32,987 bases of DNA, from assembly GCA_027858955.1 (NCBI GenBank), contig JAQIBR010000147.1, forward strand, positions 1-32,987. Reading direction: 5' to 3'. The notes under the pieces are model-generated. The model was not told the DNA's origin. It saw only the letters and a list, made by a program, of their open reading frames with translations, and ran no database searches. Source of the DNA: Bacteroidales bacterium (lineage in GTDB: Bacteria > Bacteroidota > Bacteroidia > Bacteroidales > UBA12170). Every line of letters begins with the position of its first letter. Within the stretch, counting starts at the first letter, position 1. Shown in pieces: positions 7,258 through 15,507 of this stretch. The translations under genes and the position numbers were made by a program.

Positions 7258-10200
7258 TTAAAGCAATTGCCTTTTAATAAGTGATTTTTGCATAAATGCC
7301 AGCATATAAGGGTTCAACTCAAGAATACCATCTGCCAATTGATTTAACAAGCCAGCACGTTTTAGAATATTTACCTTCAGTTGAACATTGCTTTCCGATT
7401 CTCGTGTGACACGAATTAATTTATTCATATTCATTCGTTTATGCAAGATAAACTGCATAATAAAGATCATCCAATCCATTTCAAGAAAATTGAAAACAGA
7501 AGAATTTGGTTGAATGGGTTTTCTAATAAATAATGTATTATTTTCAATTTCATTTATATGAGCTATCCAACTTTGCAAGGCAATACCAATATTGCCTTCG
7601 GAATAGTTGAAATAGCTTGAAAAGAGCCTTGCTGTTTGCCATGAATGCAATGCGGATTCTGGTGTATTCTTAAAATGAAACTGCATGCCAGATGATGTAT
7701 GCCTTTTTAAAATGGCATCCTTAATTTCCTTAGCATTCATGGGCGAAAGTTCAATCAAGTTTATGAAATTACTTTCAATTTTCCGATAATGATTGATTAG
7801 TTTAAAGGCATTAATATCACATGCAAATAAGAATAAATGTTGGCGAGAAAAATCTGCGATTAATTTTATGAATTGATCAATAACCCTCATCCCATTGGTG
7901 CTTTTTTCCCACCATAGTTCTAGATCATCAATAATCAAAACACTTTCGTTTGGTAAACTGTTTAAAATGTTTGCAAATGTTCCCGATTTTTCTGTTGCCG
8001 TTCGAAAACTGGAAAGTAAATCAGAAGGAGCAGTAGATCCGGTAAAAGGAGCTGAAATATGATAAATTTCGCCTTGAATATCCAGTTTATTAATGAGCTG
8101 GTTTAGAAAGAAAGTTTTGCCGGTACTCCTTTCGCCAGTAACTAAAATACCTCCTTTATAGCCATTTCTGAAGTGATGAAAACTTTTTACAGCAGAATCG
8201 AATTCAGCTTCTCGGCCCACCCAGAAATCTTTAATATAGAATTGTTTACTTAAAAAGAGTTGTTTGTAATAATCAGGGAGTTTCTGCAATATCTTTGAAG
8301 AAACACTAACTTTGTCTTTAAACTCCAATAAATCGTTCACACGGGTTTCTTTTTTAAGCATCGCTTTGCTTAGTTTTCGTGCTAAAATTAGTCCGCTACT
8401 TTGATTATACCACAGCTTATTAAGTTGATTTACAATAAAAGAATTAAAATGTTTTAATTGCTTTCTAAGCTTTTCAAACTCATGTTTTTGTGTATGTACA
8501 CGAATATATTGTTTCAGGTTGGTTAAATTTGATACAAATGCATGAAGTTGGAGAGTTTTTTTAATATGTAAATCTCGGGTCTCGAAAAAGTTGGAAAGTT
8601 CTTTTGTTTTATCTTCAAACTCAGCCTCTATCGTGCCAAGTTTTTCCCTTGTCAATCCAACTAAGGCTTCCCAATCTAATTGGTTATCTTTATCAGTTTC
8701 CTTTTTATCAAAAAGATTTAATTGATGGAAAAGCTTATTAAATTCATTTTTCGATAATTGAAGTTCAGATCCAAATTTGAAAAGAAATTCACGTAGTTTG
8801 CTGCTTAGCTCTTTTTCTATAAGATATTCAACAGTACGAATTACAGAAGCTTGTACTACATCTAAAGATTGAAAATATAGAGCTGGGGTATCTTTTCGTA
8901 AACTATCTGAGTATAGCTCAAGTTTCTCAGGAAAAATATTTGTTGCAGCTTTAATTTTTTCGTTTCGAGTATAGTTAATATCCAACATTTGTTGGGAAAC
9001 AAAGTATTCTGAGTTGGGTGTATAACCCTTTATAAGCTCACGAACATTATCAGGATTAGCTTCATTTTTCTCTATTAAACTTAGAATCCCCTTTTGTAGA
9101 TTTTTTACCGGTTGTATACAATCAGTCTTGATATTCTGTGATAACTCATAAAGTTCTTGTCCCAGGTAGAGACGCGTTTGCTGATTGAATTGTAGCAGTC
9201 CATTATTAAGAATATTTTGATTGTAGATCAGATATAAGTTATTGCTGAATAATCCGGCAAAGGTGTTTAGTTGTTTTTTTAGTTTCTTGCTAGTAACATA
9301 ATAATCAATAAGATGGTTTTCGTATGCATTTGGAAATAAACCTGACAGTTGTGCTGAAAAAGTATTTAAATCGGCATTTATCCTCTCATTAGCATGTATT
9401 TGTATATTCTTGATGCTGCTACTAAGAGTATGGCTTAAATTTTGAATAAATTCTTTAATCTGTTTCTGTTTATTATGAAGGTCTTCCTTTGTAGGAAGTT
9501 CGGTTTGATATATTTCGGGCTTTAAAGTTTCAAAAACATCAGAAATTTTCTGCATATTATTAATAAAAGCATTACCCATTATGTAATTCATATGATCGAA
9601 TTCGATCAATGATTGATAAACACCCTCATAAGCCTTATGTGGGAAATGTGTGTCTACTAGGCTCTGATAATTAACATAATACGGAAATTTATGAAAAATT
9701 GACCACAAAGGTTTTAATCGATTTTTTGCTTTTTGAGTTTCTTTATCTTTAATATCAAAAGCGAGAATCTTTTCTTTTGTTAATTGAATTTTAATCCTAG
9801 AAGGCTCTTGTTTTACTAATTTATCGACAAGCTCCATGAAATTAGTTATTTCATGTGCAATGGTTTCAGCCATTATCGGAATCTGGTTTTCGCTCAATTC
9901 ACCCAAATATTGATTTCGCGCACGCATAAGAATGTTATGTTGGGCCACAATAACCTTCTTAAAACTATCTACCGTTTGATGCGATTCTAATCGATTCCCA
10001 AGGTTTTGGAAACTATGGTCAACAATATTTAATAGGTTCTGAATAAGGTTATTATGAAATTCTCCGGAAGCTCTTAATTCACTATTTAATAAAGTAGAAT
10101 GATAGTTTAGTAATTTAGAAGTGAAATTTTCGAATGCTTGAGTAAGTTGAGGTTCTTTTGGAGTGTCTGGGTTCTCAAAAATTACTTTATCGTCTTGATG

Positions 10201-12429
10201 TTCAGCCATAAACATTTCATTATGAACATTTACTAGAAGTTCGCCCATATGCATCTCTTTAAATAGTGAGGAACTCTTAATAAGTACTACGGTGCCTATA
10301 TCTTTGCATAATTTATTCGTTTTTTCAACAAATTCTTTTTCTTTTCCGGCCTCCAATTGCGGGAATCCTAAAAATGTCAAATCAGAATCAATTGATTCTT
10401 TTTCAATAATGTCGTAAAAACTTTTTTGTTCTATTTCATTATCAATAACAAAAATATCTGCTTGTATTCGGAGGTTCTCAAGTATGCTTTTGGAAGTTTC
10501 ATATATAGAAGATGTTAATTCCGATTGATCGTTCACAATTATCAGTCTGATTTGGGCTCCGGACCAAGCATCGGAATTCAATAAAAATTTAGAAAAGTAT
10601 AAAGCTAGGTTCCCGTTATTGCTACCACCACGCCACCAAACATCTATTTTTTTATATTTTCCAAATCCACGGTTTTTCTCGTAATCTACCAAAAGCACAT
10701 TCATATCGAGATCGATCAAATTATTGATGCTTTGCACAAAACGTGTTGGTTCAGAGCTTTGTCGAGCCCAACCCATCATTACAGTATTGGGTTCTACACC
10801 TGAAAAACCATAGGTTTGTGCAATCATTTCAATACCTTCATAAATATTGTTCACCAATTGCTGCCTAGTATAAACTCCCGGATATTTTTCACTTATTTCG
10901 CTATTTATATTTTGATCTTTTTTTGCAAATAAAAATTGTTCATCTACATTAACTTTCAAATCAAAATTTGAAATAAAACCATGATCTCCAACAAAATTGC
11001 TTCCTAAATCTATTAGATGAGTCCTAACATTGCTACCGCCACTAAATAAAATAATATTTGGTTCCCAATTTTTCTCATTCAAAGTATTTTGACTGATTTT
11101 ATGCAAGCTCGATCGTGCCAGAGAGGTCCATACGCTATGCCAAACATTGCTCATATTTCCCTGAATTTCGTTACGTTTAAGTAAGATATATATGCCAAAA
11201 ATTATTAGCAAAGCAATAGCCATAGCCAATGTGTCTATTTTAAACATTACTCCCATACTGGCAATAAAACCAATAATTCCAATCCATTTAGGAATTTTTA
11301 AACTAGGACGGAAATCAGAATTGGCCCATCTTTCCAGTACATATGCTAAATTTATGGAACCGTAGGCAGCAATATAAAACATGGTTACAATCACAGCAAT
11401 TACATCCAATTCACCTATCAAGATTCCTATTTCGGCAATAATAAAAGTAAAAATTAAAGCCTGTCTGGGCTCGTTGTTTTTTCCTGCTCCTTTTGCAAAG
11501 AATTTAGGAGTTATCCTATCGATAGACATAGCTTGCAATATCCTGGAAGCACCTAATAATCCTCCTAAAGCAGATGATAAAGTAGCTCCCCATATACCGG
11601 CAACGACCAAAGGCGAAAACCAGGCAATTTTCATTAGGAAATTTGTATCGCTTAGTAAAAGTTCGCGATCGACATACAAAGCGAAGAATAATGCCAAGGC
11701 AATATATATGACCAAACCTACTCCGATTGAAGCAAGAGTGCCAAGTGGAATTGAAGATTTGGGCGATTTTAAATCGCCTGACATAGCTACGCCTGCAGTA
11801 AATCCGGTAACGGCCGGGAAGAATATTGCAAAAATGACAATAAAGTTTGGAGCTTCTGGTGCAACACTAAGACTGGGAACTACTTGTTGCACATCTGCTT
11901 GAAGAAAAATGCCAACGATTATGCTTATCAGCGAAAGTGCTATAGCACCAAGAATTAAAAATTGTGTTTTAATTGCAATTGAAGTTGAGATATAAGCCAG
12001 AATTACCAAAACAATAATAACTATTGTTCCAATTATGCGTGTATCGTTTACGCTTCCTTGCATCCCCAGGAAGTTGGAAATAGCTTCTATACTAATAAAA
12101 TTTTCGACAAAACCGACTATATAAAGTGCTATACTAAAGGCAGTTCCAACAAATAATGTAATACCGATAGCTCCGCCCATAGGTAAACCCAGACTTCGCG
12201 AAAGCATAAAATAAATGCCGCCGGTTTTAATCTTTTTGTCTGTTGCAATTGATGAAATACTTAATCCCGTTGAAATACTTATAACGTGAGCAAGAAGAAT
12301 AAGTCCGATAACAGCGTAAAGTCCCGCCTGGCCAACAACCCAGCCTAAACGTAAATACATAATTACACCTAAAATTGTAAGAATAGAAGGTGTGAAAACG
12401 CCGGCAAAAGTCCCAAATTTTTTGGACAT
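7258..12429 (-). CDS. Cation-chloride-cotransporter-like permease fused to C-terminal AAA/STAND-like ATPase (1723 aa)
   Basis: Residues 1 to about 420 are an APC-superfamily permease of the SLC12 type: GVFTPSILTILGVIMYLRLGWVVGQAG is at the N-terminus, followed by about 12 hydrophobic segments. Residues ~430-730 resemble the SLC12 cytosolic C-terminal domain, including NTVMMGWARQS (~546-556) and KKIDVWWRGGSNNGNLALYF (~590-610), parallel to the TIDVWW-GGL motif of NKCC/KCC proteins. Residues ~730-1410 are charged and helical with no recognised domain. Residues ~1410-1723 begin F-W-V-G-R-E-A-E and carry Walker A GERSTGKT (1432-1439, K1438) and Walker B VLIIDD (D1501, D1502), then a winged-helix-like end. 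Bacterial CCC proteins normally stop after the cytosolic domain, so the ATPase and linker are unusual. No frameshift is present: it is one open frame. The ATPase may gate or regulate cotransport; this is inference. Confidence 0.85.
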   Translation of the reverse strand: MSKKFGTFAGVFTPSILTILGVIMYLRLGWVVGQAGLYAVIGLILLAHVISISTGLSISSIATDKKIKTGGIYFMLSRSLGLPMGGAIGITLFVGTAFSIALYIVGFVENFISIEAISNFLGMQGSVNDTRIIGTIVIIVLVILAYISTSIAIKTQFLILGAIALSLISIIVGIFLQADVQQVVPSLSVAPEAPNFIVIFAIFFPAVTGFTAGVAMSGDLKSPKSSIPLGTLASIGVGLVIYIALALFFALYVDRELLLSDTNFLMKIAWFSPLVVAGIWGATLSSALGGLLGASRILQAMSIDRITPKFFAKGAGKNNEPRQALIFTFIIAEIGILIGELDVIAVIVTMFYIAAYGSINLAYVLERWANSDFRPSLKIPKWIGIIGFIASMGVMFKIDTLAMAIALLIIFGIYILLKRNEIQGNMSNVWHSVWTSLARSSLHKISQNTLNEKNWEPNIILFSGGSNVRTHLIDLGSNFVGDHGFISNFDLKVNVDEQFLFAKKDQNINSEISEKYPGVYTRQQLVNNIYEGIEMIAQTYGFSGVEPNTVMMGWARQSSEPTRFVQSINNLIDLDMNVLLVDYEKNRGFGKYKKIDVWWRGGSNNGNLALYFSKFLLNSDAWSGAQIRLIIVNDQSELTSSIYETSKSILENLRIQADIFVIDNEIEQKSFYDIIEKESIDSDLTFLGFPQLEAGKEKEFVEKTNKLCKDIGTVVLIKSSSLFKEMHMGELLVNVHNEMFMAEHQDDKVIFENPDTPKEPQLTQAFENFTSKLLNYHSTLLNSELRASGEFHNNLIQNLLNIVDHSFQNLGNRLESHQTVDSFKKVIVAQHNILMRARNQYLGELSENQIPIMAETIAHEITNFMELVDKLVKQEPSRIKIQLTKEKILAFDIKDKETQKAKNRLKPLWSIFHKFPYYVNYQSLVDTHFPHKAYEGVYQSLIEFDHMNYIMGNAFINNMQKISDVFETLKPEIYQTELPTKEDLHNKQKQIKEFIQNLSHTLSSSIKNIQIHANERINADLNTFSAQLSGLFPNAYENHLIDYYVTSKKLKKQLNTFAGLFSNNLYLIYNQNILNNGLLQFNQQTRLYLGQELYELSQNIKTDCIQPVKNLQKGILSLIEKNEANPDNVRELIKGYTPNSEYFVSQQMLDINYTRNEKIKAATNIFPEKLELYSDSLRKDTPALYFQSLDVVQASVIRTVEYLIEKELSSKLREFLFKFGSELQLSKNEFNKLFHQLNLFDKKETDKDNQLDWEALVGLTREKLGTIEAEFEDKTKELSNFFETRDLHIKKTLQLHAFVSNLTNLKQYIRVHTQKHEFEKLRKQLKHFNSFIVNQLNKLWYNQSSGLILARKLSKAMLKKETRVNDLLEFKDKVSVSSKILQKLPDYYKQLFLSKQFYIKDFWVGREAEFDSAVKSFHHFRNGYKGGILVTGERSTGKTFFLNQLINKLDIQGEIYHISAPFTGSTAPSDLLSSFRTATEKSGTFANILNSLPNESVLIIDDLELWWEKSTNGMRVIDQFIKLIADFSRQHLFLFACDINAFKLINHYRKIESNFINLIELSPMNAKEIKDAILKRHTSSGMQFHFKNTPESALHSWQTARLFSSYFNYSEGNIGIALQSWIAHINEIENNTLFIRKPIQPNSSVFNFLEMDWMIFIMQFILHKRMNMNKLIRVTRESESNVQLKVNILKRAGLLNQLADGILELNPYMLAFMQKSLIKRQLL

Positions 12430-12470
12430 AGGAGCAGTTTGTTCGTTAAAAATTGATTTACTAATGCAGA

Positions 12471-12478
12471 CAAATATA
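12471..12478 (-). promoter_or_regulatory. Putative -7 box (TATATTTG) of permease-ATPase/MscS operon
   Basis: TATATTTG on the minus strand lies 41 bp upstream of the permease ATG and matches TAnnTTTG exactly. The -33 region 19 bp upstream reads ACAA rather than TTTG, so the promoter is partial. Confidence 0.45.
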
Positions 12479-12543
12479 CGAACTAGGTGGCAGAAGGTTG
12501 TTATTGATTGATAATTTATTATATATATTTAAAGTTTAAAACC

Positions 12544-12560
12544 CTGCAATTTTATTGCAG
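12544..12560. repeat. Perfect TTT-loop hairpin 1
   Basis: CTGCAAT and ATTGCAG form a perfect 7-bp stem around TTT. It is one of three hairpins of the same build in the 332-bp gap between the hemolysin III gene and the permease-ATPase gene. Confidence 0.7.
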
Positions 12561-12590
12561 TTACTTAAGTTTCTATGAATATTTAATGTC

Positions 12591-12685
12591 GAATATCGAT
12601 TAACGAATAATGATTTAAGAAGTGTTCTTTTGTGTAAGTACAATTACTTCAAAATTCTTAAATCGTTAATCGGTGTTCATTATTC
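12591..12685. repeat. Imperfect inverted repeat between two hairpins
   Basis: The left arm (12591-12623) reads GAATATCGATTAACG, then GATTTAAGAA. The right arm (12646-12685) contains the reverse complement blocks TTCTTAAATC and GTTAATCGGTGTTC. The left arm has about 10 extra bases between its two blocks. The AT-rich, gene-free setting and the arms suggest a decayed MITE-like or intergenic palindromic element; function unknown. Confidence 0.55.
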
Positions 12686-12697
12686 AATTATATTTAA

Positions 12698-12714
12698 AAG
12701 GAATTTTATTCCTT
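12698..12714. repeat. Perfect TTT-loop hairpin 2
   Basis: AAGGAAT and ATTCCTT form a perfect 7-bp stem around TTT, with the same AAT-TTT-ATT core as the hairpin at 12544-12560. Confidence 0.7.
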
Positions 12715-12726
12715 GCTTTGTTAAAA

Positions 12727-12747
12727 CTATGGATTTTTAATCCATAG
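12727..12747 (-). terminator. Hairpin terminator of TetR-ALDH-HlyIII operon
   Basis: CTATGGATT and AATCCATAG form a perfect 9-bp stem around TTT (AAA on the minus strand), 14 bp after the hemolysin III stop. On the minus strand the stem is followed by TTTTAAC, which fits a modest rho-independent terminator. It is also the third of the TTT-loop hairpins in this gap. Confidence 0.65.
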
Positions 12748-12761
12748 CGGTTTATTCTCCT

Positions 12762-13406
12762 TTAAGGCAAAATATACCAGAAAATAGTAACAAAATGAGC
12801 AATGCTACCACCTAAAACAAAAAGATGGAAAATAGCATGATTGTATGGGATTTTATTCAAAAGATAAAAGACGGCGCCGATGGAATAACTTAATCCGCCT
12901 ATACCTAACCATATTAGTCCTGGCGTACTGAGGTTTTCGATTAAGGATTTTAAAGCGATAATTACCACCCAACCCATAATAACATATGCAAGCGTGCTGA
13001 GTTTATTAAACCTGCCGGTAAAGAAGAATTTTAAAACTATTCCGATTATAGCCATTCCCCATACAACACCAAAAAGACTCCATCCCCAAGGACCTCGTAA
13101 AGTAACCAACAATAAAGGTGTATAAGTTCCGGCGATAAGTATGTAAATTGATGCATGGTCGAAAATATTTAGTTTTAATCTCCGTGAAGGCTTGCTAGAC
13201 CAATGAAACAGGGTTGAAGCTAAATACAAAACTACCAGGCTTGTTCCGTAAATGCTGTAACTCACAATATGCCAGGCATTTCCGTAGATACTTGCAAAAA
13301 CAACCAGTAATACAAGAGCCGCAATACTCAATAGAAAACCAATACCATGCGATATTACATTTAGGATTTCTTCTTTTTTCTCGTATTTTTTTGCTTTTAT
13401 TGGCAT
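12762..13406 (-). CDS. Hemolysin III / PAQR-family membrane protein
   Basis: This 214-residue protein has about seven hydrophobic segments and the PAQR/HlyIII signatures. One is STLFHWS followed by FDHASIYILIAGTYTPLLL, which includes the first zinc-ligand His and the conserved D-H-A/S motif. The other is NHAIFHLFVLGGSIAHF near the C-terminus, with the paired His ligands. The length matches the YqfA/HlyIII group. Family members are integral membrane proteins proposed to be zinc-dependent hydrolases or lipid-homeostasis factors; haemolysis itself is rarely shown. It is the last gene of the TetR-ALDH-HlyIII unit, 17 bp after the aldehyde dehydrogenase, and a hairpin terminator follows. The operon context suggests a membrane-lipid or aldehyde stress role, which is inference. 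Confidence 0.88.
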   Translation of the reverse strand: MPIKAKKYEKKEEILNVISHGIGFLLSIAALVLLVVFASIYGNAWHIVSYSIYGTSLVVLYLASTLFHWSSKPSRRLKLNIFDHASIYILIAGTYTPLLLVTLRGPWGWSLFGVVWGMAIIGIVLKFFFTGRFNKLSTLAYVIMGWVVIIALKSLIENLSTPGLIWLGIGGLSYSIGAVFYLLNKIPYNHAIFHLFVLGGSIAHFVTIFWYILP

Positions 13407-13423
13407 GATATTTAATTATAAAC

Positions 13424-14800
13424 TTAACCTAATATTTTTCGAATTAATTCTAACTTTCCTTTTGTATACGGAGGATATTTAAACCAAGGTTCGAACCAAT
13501 TGGTTTTTTTGATGATAGATTTATGATGCGAAAAAGTTTTAAAACCATATTCTCCATGATAATTTCCCATTCCCGAATGACCAACACCTCCAAAAGGTAA
13601 TTTTGAATTGGCCAATTGCATAATCACATCGTTAATAGCACCTCCGCCGAATGAAATTTCTTGAAGCACTTTTTGTTGAACTTTTTTTGTATTTGAAAAC
13701 AAATAAAGTGCCAATGGTTTTGGCCTATCTTTAATTTGAGCAATTGCCCAATCAAGGTCTTCATAAGTAATTATTGGAAGAATCGGCCCGAAGATTTCTT
13801 CCTGCATCACTTCATCATCAAAACTAATATTATCAAGAACAATAGGATCTATGTATAATTCGTTTTCACAAGTATTTCCTCCGATTATAATTTTTTCTTT
13901 ATCGATTAATTTAATTAATCGTTGAAAATGACGATGATTAATTATACGTACAAAAGCCTCGCTATACATAGGATTTTCACCGTGTATCAGTTTAATTTGA
14001 TTTTCAATTTCAAGGATTAATTCCTTTTTAATTGATTGATGGACAAGGAGATAGTCAGGTGCAACGCAAGTTTGACCGCCGTTTAAAAATTTTCCCCAAA
14101 CTATGCGTTTAGCTGCCATTTTGATATTAGCATCAGCATCAATAATAGCAGGACTTTTACCTCCTAATTCCAGAGCAACTGGAGTCAGGTTTTCAGATGC
14201 GGCATGCATAATAATTTTTCCGACTGCCGTGCTCCCTGTGTAAAAAATGAAATCGAAAGGATGTTTTAACAATACTGTTGTTTCTTCAACACCGCCTTCA
14301 ATAACATGCAAAATTTCTTCTTCAAAATTATCGTTAATGATTTTAGCCATTGCCTGAGAGGCGTTTAAAGATAATTCACTTGGTTTTATGACTACAGTAT
14401 TTCCTGCTGCTAATGCAGATACGGCAGGCAAAATGGAGAGTTGATAAGGATAATTCCAAGCTCCAATTACTAAAACATTGCCATAAGGTTCAGCTATGAT
14501 AAAACTTTTTCCGGGGAAATTACTTAATCCGCTGCTTACTCTTTTTGTTTTAGACCAACTACCTAATTTTCTGATGGCCAGCTTTATCTCATGGTAAATT
14601 ATTGCAAGCTCAGTTTCGTAAGTTTCAAAAGCTGATTTTTTGAAATCCTTATAAAGTGCATTGTTTAAAAGGTTTTCATTCGCTTTTAATACTCGCATTA
14701 ATTTCTTCAGCTGTTCAATTCTAAATTTTGTGTTTTTCGACTGATTGCTTGCAAAATAAGCTGACTGTTTTTTTAGAATAACATTAGAATTATTTTCCAT
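13424..14800 (-). CDS. Aldehyde dehydrogenase, class 3-like
   Basis: This 458-residue NAD(P)-dependent enzyme oxidises aldehydes to acids. The catalytic set is intact: N114 in GAWNYPYQ, the general base E211 in LELGGKSP, and the nucleophile C245 in GGQTCVAPDY. The NAD-binding FYTGSTAVGK is at 187-196. The short length and the C-terminal PPYTKGKLELIRKI resemble the ALDH3 (fatty/aromatic aldehyde) group, which in eukaryotes ends in a membrane anchor; here no strong hydrophobic tail is seen. Its start overlaps the 3' end of the TetR gene by 11 nt, so translation is probably coupled. Likely substrate class is medium- to long-chain or aromatic aldehydes, by family resemblance only. Confidence 0.9.
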   Translation of the reverse strand: MENNSNVILKKQSAYFASNQSKNTKFRIEQLKKLMRVLKANENLLNNALYKDFKKSAFETYETELAIIYHEIKLAIRKLGSWSKTKRVSSGLSNFPGKSFIIAEPYGNVLVIGAWNYPYQLSILPAVSALAAGNTVVIKPSELSLNASQAMAKIINDNFEEEILHVIEGGVEETTVLLKHPFDFIFYTGSTAVGKIIMHAASENLTPVALELGGKSPAIIDADANIKMAAKRIVWGKFLNGGQTCVAPDYLLVHQSIKKELILEIENQIKLIHGENPMYSEAFVRIINHRHFQRLIKLIDKEKIIIGGNTCENELYIDPIVLDNISFDDEVMQEEIFGPILPIITYEDLDWAIAQIKDRPKPLALYLFSNTKKVQQKVLQEISFGGGAINDVIMQLANSKLPFGGVGHSGMGNYHGEYGFKTFSHHKSIIKKTNWFEPWFKYPPYTKGKLELIRKILG

Positions 14801-15398
14801 CTTGGCTTGTTTCTTTAATGAGTGAATAATAATTGAAAATAACAGTATGGATATTTTTCTTTATAGATTCGAGTGTATAAATACCATCAAGAATTGTAAG
14901 TCCGATAATCATATTAAGCAATTGGCGAGCTGCAATCTCAGAATCAATATCTCCTTTTATTTCGCCTTCCTTTTTGGCTATTTCAATAATTTGATAGAGA
15001 TAATATCCTTTGCGATAAAAATGTTTGTTTACACGATGTCGAATTTCATCATAAGTAGAAGCAGCTTGAAAAAGGAAGCGGAAATATGAGGTTAACTGAT
15101 CTAATTTCAATAAACCCGCAATTTCTTGGTAGGGATCCAAAAAACTTCTTTCAAAACGTTCAAGCTTTTCTGTAAATGGAATTTCGGCAGAATAAAAGAC
15201 ATTTTGCTTTTTGAAATAAGAAAAAAAGAAACGATTAAGTACTTCCATATACACCATTTCTTTACTCTCAAAATGATAATAAAAGGCGCCTTTTGATAAG
15301 CCACAACTTTTGATTATTTCATTGATGCTTACTTCTTTAATTCCTTTTTGAAGAAATAGAACAAAGCTATTTTGTATGATTAAATCACGGGTATCCAT
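14790..15398 (-). CDS. TetR/AcrR-family regulator of the ALDH-HlyIII operon
   Basis: The 202-residue protein has the TetR N-terminal DNA-binding domain. The helix-turn-helix SINEIIKSCGLSKGAFYYHFESKEMVY spans about residues 24-50, with the characteristic G-x-F/L-Y-Y-H-F recognition segment. The C-terminal ~140 residues are the helical ligand-binding domain. It is the first gene of an operon with the aldehyde dehydrogenase (11-nt overlap) and HlyIII. A near-palindrome ACCGACCGGTTGGT lies 21 bp upstream of its ATG, next to a TATATTTG -7 box, so it very likely represses its own operon and is released by a ligand, perhaps an aldehyde or fatty acyl compound. The -7 box ends only 4 bp before the ATG, which suggests a leaderless message. 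Confidence 0.9.
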   Translation of the reverse strand: MDTRDLIIQNSFVLFLQKGIKEVSINEIIKSCGLSKGAFYYHFESKEMVYMEVLNRFFFSYFKKQNVFYSAEIPFTEKLERFERSFLDPYQEIAGLLKLDQLTSYFRFLFQAASTYDEIRHRVNKHFYRKGYYLYQIIEIAKKEGEIKGDIDSEIAARQLLNMIIGLTILDGIYTLESIKKNIHTVIFNYYSLIKETSQDGK

Positions 15399-15402
15399 TA
15401 TG

Positions 15403-15410
15403 CAAATATA
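15403..15410 (-). promoter_or_regulatory. -7 box (TATATTTG) of TetR-ALDH-HlyIII operon
   Basis: TATATTTG on the minus strand matches TAnnTTTG and ends 4 bp before the ATG. Transcription from it would start at or close to the initiation codon. The -33 position, 19 bp upstream, lies at the outer edge of the TetR operator. Confidence 0.6.
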
Positions 15411-15418
15411 AATAAAAA

Positions 15419-15432
15419 ACCGACCGGTTGGT
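15419..15432. promoter_or_regulatory. TetR-type operator
   Basis: ACCGACCGGTTGGT is a 14-bp near-palindrome with a single mismatched pair of symmetric positions and the core ACCGGT. Sites of the form ACCGACCGGTCGGT are typical for TetR/AcrR repressors. It sits between the -33 and -7 positions of the promoter of the divergent-free TetR gene, so binding would block polymerase. Confidence 0.75.
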
Positions 15433-15507
15433 ATGTAACTAGGAGAAATTATTTACTAGTACCTAGTAATGGCTATTTCAGTAAAAGATTCGGTGAAATT
15501 TTATTTT

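Noticed and set aside
11381-11902. 173-codon open frame antisense to the permease domain
   Set aside because: It mirrors the transmembrane coding region on the other strand; its composition (many Ala, Pro, Lys, Thr) is what the complement of membrane-segment codons gives.
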